NCBI GenBank assembly: GCA_002363865.1
Contig: DEWY01000004.1
Location: forward strand, 124,001-188,000
Direction: 5' to 3'
DNA from: Caulobacteraceae bacterium UBA3198
GTDB lineage: Bacteria > Pseudomonadota > Alphaproteobacteria > Caulobacterales > Caulobacteraceae
DNA: 64,000 nucleotides
Shown here in pieces: positions 16,140 to 26,343 of this stretch. A program made the position numbers and the translations under genes. Numbering within the stretch: the stretch's first letter is position 1; the number at the start of each line of letters is the position of its first letter. Under the pieces are notes generated by a model, which saw nothing but the letters and a program-made list of their open reading frames with translations, was not told the origin of the DNA and made no database searches.

Positions 16140-16271
16140 TCAGTCGAGGTCGAGGGTCGCGATCTGCGAGGTCTGGTTCACGGGGTGGGGCCCGGCGCCG
16201 GGGGTCGGCAGCAGGAAGCCCACCGCCACGGCGACGACGGCCAGAAGGACGAAGACAGCGCGCAAGGCCAA
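16140..16271 (-). CDS. Small single-pass membrane protein (43 aa), TTG start
   Basis: The frame begins TTG and reads LALRAVFVLLAVVAVAV at its start, a clear transmembrane segment, then a polar tail rich in Pro, Gln and Thr, ending ATLDLD. A near-perfect GAGGAG sits 9 bases before the TTG, which is better than most starts in this window and decides the call. A longer in-frame extension exists but adds low-complexity Arg/Pro sequence. It converges on the lipoprotein gene, 21 bases from its stop. No family was recognised. Confidence 0.58.
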   Translation of the reverse strand: MALRAVFVLLAVVAVAVGFLLPTPGAGPHPVNQTSQIATLDLD

Positions 16272-16510
16272 GATTTCAAACTCCTCAATATGAGGGCCGA
16301 CGACCAGAGTCGGCGCCCTCCTGTTCCGTTGAGAAACGGGCCCGGGCGAACGCAGTTCCGCCGGAGCCTCGCCCAGGACCGCTCCGGCGGTGTGAACCCA
16401 GGGTGGAATCGAGGTCACAGGCTCGCCGCCCTTGACGGCGGGGCCAAAGGGGAGGGCTAATCGGCGCAAGGACGGGCGAATAGACCTGTCCACGCCAGGG
16501 AGGCGGCGAA

Positions 16511-18250
16511 TTGGAACGGGCATATGACCTCGTCGTGCGCGGCGGGACTCTGGCCGATGGCACCGGCGCGCCGGTCTATGAGGCCGATATCGCGATCAAG
16601 GACGGGCGCATCGTCGCCTTGGGCGAGATTCGCGGCGCAGGCGCCGAGGAGATCGACGCCCGGGGCCGGCTGGTCACCCCGGGCTTTGTCGACATCCACA
16701 CCCATTATGACGGCCAGGCCACCTGGGACGCCCACATGCAGCCCTCGTCCTGGCACGGGGTCACCACCGTGGTCATGGGCAATTGCGGGGTGGGCTTCGC
16801 CCCTTGCCGGCCCAAGGACCATGATCGTCTGATCCGCCTGATGGAGGGGGTGGAGGACATTCCCTTTCCCGTCCTCACCCAAGGTCTGGCCTGGAACTGG
16901 GAGAGCTTCCCCGACTATCTCGACGCCCTCTCCCAGCGGCGGTTCGATGTGGACATCGGCGCCCAGCTGCCCCACGCGGCCCTGCGGGTCTATGTGATGG
17001 GCGAGCGCGGCGCGGCCCGGGAGCCGGCGACGGCCGCCGACATCGCCGCCATGGCCGAGCTGGCGCAACAGGCCATGGCCGCCGGCGCGCTGGGCTTTTC
17101 CACCTCACGCACCCTCAACCACCGCACCAGCGACGGCCAGCCGACGCCCACCCTCACGGCGGGTGAGGACGAGCTCACCGGCATCGCCATGGGCCTGGCC
17201 CGGGCCGGCAAGGGCGTGCTGCAGGTGGTCTCCGACTTCGCCGATCCGGAGGCCGAGTTCGCCATGCTGCGACGGATCGTCGAGGCTTCGGGGCGACCGC
17301 TCTCCTTCTCACTCACTCAAGCCCCCAAGGCGCCCCAGGCCTGGCGCCTGCTGCTGGACGCCCTGTCCGACGCCACAGGCGCCGGCCTGCCCATGAAGGC
17401 GCAGGTCTGCGGCCGGCCGGTCGGGATCCTGTTTGGCCTCGAGCTCACCCTCAACCCGTTCAGCCAGCAGCCGACCTATCAGGCCCTGGCCCATCTGCCC
17501 CTGGCCGAGCGGGTGGCCCGCCTGGCCGACCCGCAGGTGCGCGCCGCCCTGTTGGCCGAGGCCGAGGCGGGGACCCCGGGTTTCGCCGCCTCGGCGGCCC
17601 GCAACTGGGGCAATATGTACCTGATGGGCGAGGTCCCGGACTATGAGCCGCGTCCCAGCCAGACCCTGGCGGCCCTGGCCCAGAAGGCTGGAACCAGCCC
17701 CGAGGCCCTGGCGCTCGACCATCTGTTGTCCAACGGCGGGCGGGGCATGCTCTACCTGCCCTTCCTCAACTATGCGGAGGGCTCGCTGGCCCCCAGCTAC
17801 GAGATGCTGGGCCACCCCGACGCAGTGCCCGGCCTGTCAGACGGCGGCGCCCACGTGGGCATGATCTGCGACGGCTCCTTCCCCACCTCGAACCTCACCC
17901 ACTGGACAAGGGACCGGAGCCGGGGACCCAGGTTCGACCTGGAGGCCATGGTGCGGATGCAGACCCGCGACACCGCCCGGGCCGTGGGCCTCTATGACCG
18001 CGGCATGCTGGCGCCGGGCTACCGGGCCGATCTCAACATCATCGACTATGAGACCCTCGCCCTGGAGGCGCCCAGCGTCGCCTATGACCTGCCGGCCGGC
18101 GGCCGTCGCCTGATCCAGCGGGCCAGGGGCTATGTGGCCACCATCGTCGCCGGCCAGATCACCCAGCGGGACGGGGAGCCCACCGGCGCCCTGCCCGGCC
18201 GGCTGCTGCGCGGCGCCCAGGCGCAGCCTGTGGCCATGGCGGCGGAATAG
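16511..18250 (+). CDS. N-acyl-D-amino-acid deacylase family amidohydrolase
   Basis: 579 residues. The amidohydrolase-fold metal motif is PGFVDIHTHYDGQ near 57-69, and the C-terminal SDGGAHVGMICDG supplies the metal-site Asp. VVRGGTLADGTG and the ending AGYRADLNIID with Gly-rich tail are the flanking beta-sandwich. This matches D-aminoacylase/N-acyl-D-aspartate deacylase relatives, which release D-amino acids. The start is TTG, supported by GGGAGG about 7 bases upstream; the next ATG would truncate the first strand. It stands just before recQ in the same direction with 75 bases between. Confidence 0.87.
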   Translation: MERAYDLVVRGGTLADGTGAPVYEADIAIKDGRIVALGEIRGAGAEEIDARGRLVTPGFVDIHTHYDGQATWDAHMQPSSWHGVTTVVMGNCGVGFAPCRPKDHDRLIRLMEGVEDIPFPVLTQGLAWNWESFPDYLDALSQRRFDVDIGAQLPHAALRVYVMGERGAAREPATAADIAAMAELAQQAMAAGALGFSTSRTLNHRTSDGQPTPTLTAGEDELTGIAMGLARAGKGVLQVVSDFADPEAEFAMLRRIVEASGRPLSFSLTQAPKAPQAWRLLLDALSDATGAGLPMKAQVCGRPVGILFGLELTLNPFSQQPTYQALAHLPLAERVARLADPQVRAALLAEAEAGTPGFAASAARNWGNMYLMGEVPDYEPRPSQTLAALAQKAGTSPEALALDHLLSNGGRGMLYLPFLNYAEGSLAPSYEMLGHPDAVPGLSDGGAHVGMICDGSFPTSNLTHWTRDRSRGPRFDLEAMVRMQTRDTARAVGLYDRGMLAPGYRADLNIIDYETLALEAPSVAYDLPAGGRRLIQRARGYVATIVAGQITQRDGEPTGALPGRLLRGAQAQPVAMAAE

Positions 18251-18325
18251 CCGGCTCGGGAATGGGCTGAAGCCGACGCAGTTTTCCCTTCAATCAGGTC
18301 GCCGACACAGCCCATAAGGCGGCCC

Positions 18326-20149
<1,824 letters not shown>

Positions 20150-20152
<3 letters not shown>

Positions 20153-20167
20153 GGCGGCCCCGCCTCA
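20150..20167. terminator. Palindrome joining the convergent recQ and GST stop codons
   Basis: TGAGGCGG, two bases, CCGCCTCA is a perfect inverted repeat whose two outer triplets are exactly the recQ TGA and the GST TGA (on the opposite strand). It may serve as a minimal bidirectional terminator; no T-run is present. Confidence 0.5.
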
Positions 20168-20800
20168 GCCAGCCGCCTGCACCTGGGCGATCAAGGCGTT
20201 GTCGAACTCGTCGGCCCGTTGGGCGGCGGGGCGGGCGAGGTGGCGGGCGGCGTAGGTTTCAAAGGCCGGCCGCTTTTCGATGGTTCCGAAGTTCATGCCC
20301 CAGGACAGGTGCGAGGCCAGGTAGAGGTCGGCGGCGGTGAAGCTCTCGCCCACCAGATAGGCCCGGTCCTTGACCGCGCCTTCGAGGACGTCCTGGACGT
20401 CTTCCATGCTGCCAAATCCCAGGGAGGCGCGCTGTTCGACGCTGGGCTCGAAGCCCACCGCCTTGGCGCCCACGGCCTGTTCGATGGGGCCGGCGCCGAA
20501 GAACAGCCAGCGATAATAGGTCCCCCGCAACGGGCTCGTGACCGGCGGGGCGAGGCCGGCCTGCGGGAAGGCGTCGGCCAGATAGGCGCAGATCGCCGCG
20601 CATTCGGTCACCACCACCCCGTCATGGACGAGGGTCGGCACCTTGCCCATGGGATTGATGGCCAGGTAGTCGGCCGACCTGGTCTCGCCGGTCTCCCAGC
20701 TCAGGACCTTGGTCTCATAGGGCTGAGCGACCTCTTCCAGCATCCAGCGGATGATACGGCCGCGGGACATGGGGTTGGTGTAGAAGACGAGATCGGACAT
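20165..20800 (-). CDS. Glutathione S-transferase
   Basis: 211 residues. The N-terminal thioredoxin-like domain has LVFYTNPMSRGRIIRWMLEE with the active-site Ser, then NPMGKVPTLVHDG (cis-Pro) and VVVTECAAICAYLAD, where glutathione is bound. The helical C-terminal domain includes FTAADLYLAS, the conserved N-capping box. It conjugates or reduces small electrophiles with glutathione; the class resembles bacterial GstA-like enzymes. GGAG lies 6 bases before the ATG; a longer frame starting 10 codons upstream is possible but unneeded. Confidence 0.9.
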   Translation of the reverse strand: MSDLVFYTNPMSRGRIIRWMLEEVAQPYETKVLSWETGETRSADYLAINPMGKVPTLVHDGVVVTECAAICAYLADAFPQAGLAPPVTSPLRGTYYRWLFFGAGPIEQAVGAKAVGFEPSVEQRASLGFGSMEDVQDVLEGAVKDRAYLVGESFTAADLYLASHLSWGMNFGTIEKRPAFETYAARHLARPAAQRADEFDNALIAQVQAAG

Positions 20801-20876
20801 GGCTGGCTCCAATTGATGGCGACGGGGCATCCATAGCCCGGGGCTGCTGACAGCTGTGTGGCAGCAGTCGCGCCAG

Positions 20877-21443
20877 TCACGTCGGATCGGGGTACATGAC
20901 GTGCGGCGTGGGCAGGGGCTGGAGCGCCAGAGCCTCCATGATCGTCTGCGCCGCAGCGTCCGGCGCCAGGGCCTCGGTGTCGATGACCAGATCCGCAGGG
21001 ACGGGTCGGTAGGCTGCGCCGCCGCCGTCGCGGAACTTCTTCAGCACCTCGCGGGAGTGGATCTTCTTCGACGCCTTACGGTCGGGGGTCTCCACCCGCC
21101 GCATCTGCTCCTCGGGCGAGACCTGGAGTTCGACGAAACAGACCTCGCCGCCGTGGCCCTCCACCGCCGCGCGGGTCTCCTCGATGAAGCTGTCCGGCAC
21201 CGTGCGTTCAGGCGCGAAGGTGAAGATCAGCGGCCGGTCCTGGCGGGCGGCCTCTTCGAACATGGAAAGCCAGTAGAGGCTGCGCAGTCGCACGAAGGGT
21301 TCGCTGCCGAACGGAAAGACCGAGGTCACCGCGTCCAGCACCAGGTGATTGTGGAACAGGGGATAGTTGGTCAGGGCCGCAAGTCGCCGGGCCACCGTCA
21401 GCTTGCCGCAGGCCGCGGGCCCATAGAGAAAGATCAGCTTCAT
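20877..21443 (-). CDS. P-loop kinase-like protein (shikimate kinase/AAA_33 type)
   Basis: 188 residues. It begins MKLIFLYGPAACGKLTVARR, a Walker A variant (GPAACGKLT), followed by LFHNHLVLDAV, LIFTFAPE and a helical C-terminus with SKKIHSREVL. The layout resembles small P-loop kinases acting on nucleotides, sugars or antibiotics; the substrate is not identifiable. An ATG with GGAG about 6 bases upstream marks the start. It lies in the same direction as, but well separated from, the outer-membrane protein gene, with repeat copy 4 and a terminator in between. Confidence 0.72.
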   Translation of the reverse strand: MKLIFLYGPAACGKLTVARRLAALTNYPLFHNHLVLDAVTSVFPFGSEPFVRLRSLYWLSMFEEAARQDRPLIFTFAPERTVPDSFIEETRAAVEGHGGEVCFVELQVSPEEQMRRVETPDRKASKKIHSREVLKKFRDGGGAAYRPVPADLVIDTEALAPDAAAQTIMEALALQPLPTPHVMYPDPT

Positions 21444-21490
21444 GGCGCCCTCCATCCTGGTGTGGGCGAGCCTACGCTTCCGCCCCGCCA

Positions 21491-21576
21491 CCGTCGCCCT
21501 CGGACGATGCGAGGGCCCATGCACGCGGCCACAGGAAGGTGTTCATGGATGACCCGGTCGAGCCGGGCCATGACGG
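21491..21576 (+). repeat. Dispersed palindromic intergenic repeat, copy 4 (degenerate)
   Basis: It has CCGTCG/TGACGG ends, hairpin 1 CCCTCGGA/GCGAGGG (weakened), the GGCCCATGCAC/GTGTTCATGGAT centre and hairpin 2 ACCCGG/CCGGGC. This copy is the most diverged and the only one not between convergent genes: both neighbours are on the minus strand. Confidence 0.8.
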
Positions 21577-21591
21577 GTTGAAAGTCCCACG

Positions 21592-21624
21592 AAAAACGGC
21601 CCGGACCATCGCTGGTCCGGGCCG
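21592..21624 (-). terminator. Rho-independent terminator of the outer-membrane barrel gene
   Basis: CGGCCCGGACC and GGTCCGGGCCG form a perfect 11-bp stem around ATCGCT. Read on the minus strand it is followed directly by TTTTT. It lies 24 bases beyond the barrel gene's stop and is one of the best intrinsic terminators in the window. Confidence 0.9.
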
Positions 21625-21647
21625 CCGTTCAGATCAGCGCAAACGGC

Positions 21648-22481
21648 TTAGAAGCGGTAGGTGGCCGCCATCCGCACCGAGTGGATGTTGAACTCGTCAC
21701 TGGTGCGGTTGAAGTCCGTGCCGGCGCCGTTCACCGAGGTGAAGGGACCGCCCGCCGGGCCGCCCGAGGCACGGATGGTGTAACCGTCGTCATCCAGGCG
21801 GGTGTAGAGATATTCCAGGCCCAGGCTAACGTTCTCGGTGATCTTGTGCTCCACGCCGCCGCCCAGCTGCCAGCCGTCGGTGCGGTTGTCGTCATCGTCG
21901 GACACCTCGGTGAAGGTGTTGGCGGTGTTGGTGGTGGAGAAGCTGCGATCCACGTCGCCCCAGGCATAGCCGCCGGTGACATAGGGCAGGGTGTTCCCCA
22001 TGGCGTAACCGACCCGGGCGCGGGCGGCGAGCAGGCCGTTCAGATCCCGGCGCATGGTGTAGGCCGCGGGCGTGGCGGAGAAGGCGGTGACGCTGTCCTT
22101 CACATCGGTGCGCACGGCCTCGCCCAGCACGCCGGCGACGACGTTGCCGAACTGCCAGTCATAGCCCATGCGGGCGCCGAATTCGGGACCGCCCTCATCG
22201 CCGCCGCAACCGCCGGCGCGGGTGGGATTGAAGGTCTGGCCATCGCAGAAGCCGGCGGCGAAGGCGTCGGCGCCGGTCCCCGTGCGCACGGTGTCGCCAT
22301 AGGTCCCGTCGAGATTGGTGTCGAAGACCACGGACTCATCGTCGTCATTCTCGGCCTGCCAGCCATAGCCGGCCACGCCGCCCACATAGGCGCCGGTCCA
22401 GTCGCCCGCCGACTGGGCGTGGGCGGCTGAGGCGGCGGTCAGGGCGCCGATGGCGGCGGCGGCGCAAAGCATCGTCTTCAT
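21648..22481 (-). CDS. Outer-membrane beta-barrel protein (Omp25/porin-family type)
   Basis: 277 residues. A signal peptide (MKTMLCAAAAIGALTAASA to AHAQ) is followed by alternating beta strands: WTGAYVGGVAGYGWQ, FGARMGYDWQFGN, LPYVTGGYAWGDV, WQLGGGVEHKI and LGLEYLYTRLD. The C-terminal VRMAATYRF ends in Phe, as outer-membrane barrels do. This is the Omp25/RopB-like 8-strand family of alphaproteobacteria, a structural surface protein. An asparagine- and aspartate-rich loop near residues 45-75 is probably surface-exposed. GAGG lies 8 bases before the ATG. It is a single-gene unit with its own terminator. Confidence 0.9.
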   Translation of the reverse strand: MKTMLCAAAAIGALTAASAAHAQSAGDWTGAYVGGVAGYGWQAENDDDESVVFDTNLDGTYGDTVRTGTGADAFAAGFCDGQTFNPTRAGGCGGDEGGPEFGARMGYDWQFGNVVAGVLGEAVRTDVKDSVTAFSATPAAYTMRRDLNGLLAARARVGYAMGNTLPYVTGGYAWGDVDRSFSTTNTANTFTEVSDDDDNRTDGWQLGGGVEHKITENVSLGLEYLYTRLDDDGYTIRASGGPAGGPFTSVNGAGTDFNRTSDEFNIHSVRMAATYRF

Positions 22482-22627
22482 ACTGTAATCCTCGTCGTAC
22501 TGCGGAAGCCCCCTCAGGCCTCGGACCGCAGACAACGCGTCGACGCGCACGCCGATGCCGCAGGGGCGCCCTTTCCCCGCGGTCAAGCTCCACTCGGCCC
22601 CCGACTGTGGCCGATGGGTGACAGGCC

Positions 22628-23914
22628 CTAGAGGCGGGTGGGCAACACCACGCGCATGTCCTCATAGCCCTTCACAAAGATCGAATAGCTGCGCTTGGGC
22701 TCGGCCAGGACCTGGATGTCGGGGAAGCGTTTCATGATCTCCTCCCAGATGATGGTCAGCTGCAACTCAGCCAGGCGATTACCCACGCAGCGGTGGATGC
22801 CGAAGCCGAAGGACATGTGCTGGCGCGGCCGGGGCCGGTCGATGATGTAGGCGTCGGGGTTTTCGATCACCGTGTCGTCCCGGTTGCCCGAGACGTACCA
22901 CATGACCACCTTGTCGCCTTCCTTGATGGTCTTGCCGCCCATCTCGAAGTCTTGCGTCGTTGTGCGCGCCATGTGGGCCAGCGGGGTCTGCCAGCGGATG
23001 GTCTCCGAGACCATGGACGGGATCAGGTCGGGGTTCGCCCGCAGCTTGGCGTACTGATCGGGATTCTGGTTCAGCGCCAGCACCGAGCCGGAGATGGTGT
23101 TCCGGGTGGTGTCATTGCCGCCGATGATCAGCAGCCCAACATTGGCGTGGAAGTCGGCCATCGACATGTGCCGCGTCTCCTCCCCATGGGCCAGCATGGA
23201 GATGAGATCGCCGGTCGGCTCGGCGTTGACCCGTTCGTTCCAGAGGCCGGTGAAGTAGGAAAAGCACTCCCCCATCACCTTGCGCAGCTCGGCGATGTCG
23301 GCCACCGGCCCATGCCCCGGCGGCGAGGTCATGGCGTCCGACCAGAAGGTCAGCTTGCGCCGCTCCTCGAAGGGGAAGTTGAACAGGGTCGCCAAGGTCA
23401 TGGTGGTGAGCTCTTTCGAGACCAGGTCCACCCAGTCGAATTCCTCCCCCACCGGCAGGCTGTCGAGGATGAAGCCGGCCCGCTCGCGGATCAGCGGGGC
23501 CATGACCGAAAGCGCCATGGGCGACAGCGCTGGGCTGACGGTCTTGCGCTGCACGTCGTGCCGCGGCGGATCCATGGCGATGAAGTTGGCCCCCGAGGGC
23601 GCATTGGGATCGCGGAACCCTTGCGCGGCCTTCGGCGTCAGGGTGATGCCCTTGGCCGAGGAAAACACCTGATGGTTGGAGTCCACCGCCAGGATGTCGT
23701 TGTAGCGGGTGATCGACCAATAGGCGCCGTAGTTGCTGTCCGGCGTGTAGTGGATCGGCGACTCCGCCCTCAGCCGCGCAAAGACCGGCCACATGGCGTC
23801 GTCGCGGAACAGCGAAGCCCGCGCCGGATGCAGCTCTTCCAGCGGGGTCTCATAGGCGGCCTTGCGCGCGGCCTCCCGCTTGTCGCGCAGCACGTCCACA
23901 TATCCATCGGCCAT
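22628..23914 (-). CDS. Cytochrome P450, CYP153-like
   Basis: 428 residues. The I-helix oxygen-binding motif is GGNDTTRN near 253, the K-helix ExxR is ETIRW, and the heme loop FGFGIHRCVGNRLAEL has Cys376 as axial ligand. The heme loop followed by LTIIWEEI closely resembles CYP153 enzymes, which hydroxylate terminal carbons of alkanes and fatty acids in the cytoplasm. They need a ferredoxin and reductase; neither gene is nearby, so it must use partners encoded elsewhere. AGGAG lies about 8 bases before the ATG. Family is confident; the CYP153 subfamily is by recall. Confidence 0.88.
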   Translation of the reverse strand: MADGYVDVLRDKREAARKAAYETPLEELHPARASLFRDDAMWPVFARLRAESPIHYTPDSNYGAYWSITRYNDILAVDSNHQVFSSAKGITLTPKAAQGFRDPNAPSGANFIAMDPPRHDVQRKTVSPALSPMALSVMAPLIRERAGFILDSLPVGEEFDWVDLVSKELTTMTLATLFNFPFEERRKLTFWSDAMTSPPGHGPVADIAELRKVMGECFSYFTGLWNERVNAEPTGDLISMLAHGEETRHMSMADFHANVGLLIIGGNDTTRNTISGSVLALNQNPDQYAKLRANPDLIPSMVSETIRWQTPLAHMARTTTQDFEMGGKTIKEGDKVVMWYVSGNRDDTVIENPDAYIIDRPRPRQHMSFGFGIHRCVGNRLAELQLTIIWEEIMKRFPDIQVLAEPKRSYSIFVKGYEDMRVVLPTRL

Positions 23915-24036
23915 GACCGGTCTCCTACCCTTGGCGGGCGGCAGGCTCTTTGCGGCCCCGCGCCCAAAACGTCAGACCCCCATGGAGCCGAACCAAACAC
24001 GGTTCACCAAGGGGAATGTGGGGAGGCGGGGACAGA

Positions 24037-24330
24037 TCACCCCAGGCCGTGGCCGCCGATGGGTCTGGTCTCGGCCACCGTCTCCATGCCGGCGATCAGG
24101 GGGCGGCCCTTGGCGATGGCGGCCTGGACCGAGGGCAACGACAGGGAGGCCCGGTGGGCGTCCTGGCTCTCCCAGGCCTCGGTGATCCACAGGACGTCCG
24201 GATCGGCCGGGTCCTCGGCCACCACATAGCTCAGGCAACCGGGCATGCCGGTCAGCCCCGCGAGCAGAAGCGCGGCCAGAGCGCTGCGTTCTCCGGCCTT
24301 GGCCGTCATCTTGCCGATCAGTCCGTACAT
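24037..24330 (-). CDS. Antibiotic biosynthesis monooxygenase (ABM) domain protein
   Basis: 97 residues of the dimeric alpha/beta-barrel (ABM) fold: MYGLIGKMTAK at the start, GCLSYVVAEDP in the middle, and ITEAWESQDAHRASL, the strand and helix typical of the family. These small proteins are monooxygenases or of unknown role. GGAG lies about 7 bases before the ATG. Larger in-frame extension upstream is a shadow over the divergent zinc-ribbon gene. A second ABM protein lies in the leucine operon. Confidence 0.82.
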   Translation of the reverse strand: MYGLIGKMTAKAGERSALAALLLAGLTGMPGCLSYVVAEDPADPDVLWITEAWESQDAHRASLSLPSVQAAIAKGRPLIAGMETVAETRPIGGHGLG

Positions 24331-24486
24331 GGCGCGCTCCAGAGCCTGCTGTGGTGGAAGGCCGAGCCATGGCGGCGATTGCCAGGGCATGCGCCGATGA
24401 TAGTCTGAAATCCCTCTGATGGGCGTGCGCTGCGCTGGCCAGACCGCTATGCGCCCCTGCGCCCCTGAATCTGGCGGATCGAGGCG

Positions 24487-25137
24487 TTGACCAGAAGTCG
24501 TGACGACGGCGCCGGGACGCAGGACTTTGCCGATGACATCGCGGTGCTGTGTCCCCGGTGCGGCGCGCTCGCCCATGTCCTGGCCCGAACGCGGCTGACC
24601 TGCCCAGCGTGCAGCCTGCATCAGACCCGCCCCCGGCCGCGGCTGTTCGCCGCCGACGGCGCCAGTCTGGAGCGAACCGCAGCGCCCGACTGGCATGGCC
24701 CCTTCGTGCAGATCGCCGCAGGTCCCGCGCGGTGCTCGCGATGTGGCAATGGGCTCTCGCCGCCGCGGCGGGTCATCGCCGCGGGCAAGCGCCCGGACAA
24801 CATGACGGACGCCGGCGAGGGCAGGTGCGCCGGGTGCGGTGAGGACAGCCCTGTGGAAACCCTGTGGACGCCGTTGCTGGCGGCGGCCCAGGGGCGGGAA
24901 CCCTATTTCGGGACGAGGCTCTATCTGTTGGAGGAGACCGGCCGGGGCGTGGTCTGGGCCTATAACCGCCGGCACGCCCAGGCGCTGCTGGACTGGATCG
25001 CCGCCGACCTGCGCGAGCGGGGGCCATCCACAGGCGCCCGCACGATGGCGGCCATGCTGCCGGGCTGGATGAAGGCGGCCCGCAACCGCGATGCGGTGGC
25101 CAAGAGCCTCAATCGGCTGATCGATCAGTCAGTCTGA
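24487..25137 (+). CDS. Double zinc-ribbon protein of unknown function
   Basis: 216 residues. Two C4 zinc ribbons are visible: CPRCG near 22 with CPAC near 39, and CSRCG near 82 with CAGCG near 113. The C-terminal part has YFGTRLYLLEETGRGVVWAYN and a helical end. It does not match a family I can name with confidence; similar zinc-ribbon proteins are annotated as hypothetical in Caulobacterales. The start is TTG; no better start is in frame nearby. It is divergent from the ABM gene. The C-terminal DWIAADLRERG helix has no recognised role. Confidence 0.68.
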   Translation: MTRSRDDGAGTQDFADDIAVLCPRCGALAHVLARTRLTCPACSLHQTRPRPRLFAADGASLERTAAPDWHGPFVQIAAGPARCSRCGNGLSPPRRVIAAGKRPDNMTDAGEGRCAGCGEDSPVETLWTPLLAAAQGREPYFGTRLYLLEETGRGVVWAYNRRHAQALLDWIAADLRERGPSTGARTMAAMLPGWMKAARNRDAVAKSLNRLIDQSV

Positions 25138-25230
25138 TTGGCGCTCATGCTGACGGCTCCCCCTCGTTGGCAGCGGATCTAAATCCGAAGGACTGCGCAG
25201 CGCACCGGCGGGGATGCGCACAACGTCGGC

Positions 25231-26343
25231 CTAGTACTTCTCGACGGACAAGACGGGGCCGAAGGAAAACCCGCCCGTGTTCGCAGGCGGGTCGTTCGAT
25301 GGCTCCTCTGGGGCGTCCCTTGCCTCGCGGTCGAGCCTCACGCGGTAGCGGGCCAAGCGGTCCTCGGCCGCCAGCAGGGCCGGCTCGATCGCCCGGACCC
25401 GGGCCAGCTGGCCACGCACCAGGGCCTCGTCCTTCGACCGCCAGTCGGCGGTGAAGGCGGCGGGGTCCGGAAGCCCGGCCAGCAACTCCGCCAACTGGCG
25501 GTCGAACTCCTGGAGCAGGGACGGGGACGGGGCTTGCCCAGCCTTCTGGGCCCGCATGGCCGACACCATCTGCGCCGCCGCCGCGCCGCGCGGAGAGGCC
25601 GGCCCCATACGCTCGCCGAGCGCTGTGGCCTTGGCCGCCTTGTGGGCAAAGGAGGTGTCGCGCCACAGGGCCTTTTCGTGGCGCTTGATCGCCTCGCCGA
25701 CATTGACCTCCACCGACTTGACCCGAACATCCTCGAAGGTGAGGCCGGCCCGGATCAGGCCCTTGGCCTCCTCGGCGGAGTACCAGCTGCCGCCAATCGC
25801 CTGGCAGTCGTCCTCGGCCTCGCGGTCCACCCGGCCGTCGCCCCCATCGACGATGCGGAACTTCGCGTTCAGCCGGCACAGGAACCGGTCCCAGTTGGGG
25901 CTGCCGGCGACATTGAACCCGTCATCACCATTCTGCGCCACCACGCCGGCGTCGCAGAAGGCCGCGATATGGCCGCCGCGCTCGCCCATGGGGCGGCTGT
26001 CGGCGTCAGGGGCGCCGGCCTGGGCGACCAGCATCAAATTGTAGGCCTCCGCGTCACCCGCCTGCGCCACGATGGTGTCGCCGCCCGGGGTCTTGACGCT
26101 GACTTGATCTGAATTGAGCCACCGGCCGGTGCAGTTCACCACCGGCTCGCCCAGCAGGTACCAGATGGCGAACTGGCCATCGAACTTCAGCGGAACCAGG
26201 GTGGGGGCGAGGAAACCGCGCGCCTCAGGGCTGTAAGACGCGTCGTATTCCAACGTCTGACGCGCCAGCTGCTGGGCCCGGGCCGGCTGGGTGAAGACCA
26301 GCAGCGACACCAGGGCGACGAGAAACCGCAGGGTCATGGTCAC
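25231..26343 (-). CDS. Secreted protein of unknown function
   Basis: 370 residues with a signal peptide (LRFLVALVSLLVFTQPARAQ). Cysteines in VVNCTGRW, AFCDAG, FLCRLN and DDCQAIGG could form two disulfides in the periplasm. The C-terminal half is helical and charged, with no recognised catalytic motif. The start is GTG, overlapping the stop of the upstream membrane protein (GTGA), so the two are translationally coupled and probably work together. I do not recognise the family. Confidence 0.72.
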   Translation of the reverse strand: MTMTLRFLVALVSLLVFTQPARAQQLARQTLEYDASYSPEARGFLAPTLVPLKFDGQFAIWYLLGEPVVNCTGRWLNSDQVSVKTPGGDTIVAQAGDAEAYNLMLVAQAGAPDADSRPMGERGGHIAAFCDAGVVAQNGDDGFNVAGSPNWDRFLCRLNAKFRIVDGGDGRVDREAEDDCQAIGGSWYSAEEAKGLIRAGLTFEDVRVKSVEVNVGEAIKRHEKALWRDTSFAHKAAKATALGERMGPASPRGAAAAQMVSAMRAQKAGQAPSPSLLQEFDRQLAELLAGLPDPAAFTADWRSKDEALVRGQLARVRAIEPALLAAEDRLARYRVRLDREARDAPEEPSNDPPANTGGFSFGPVLSVEKY

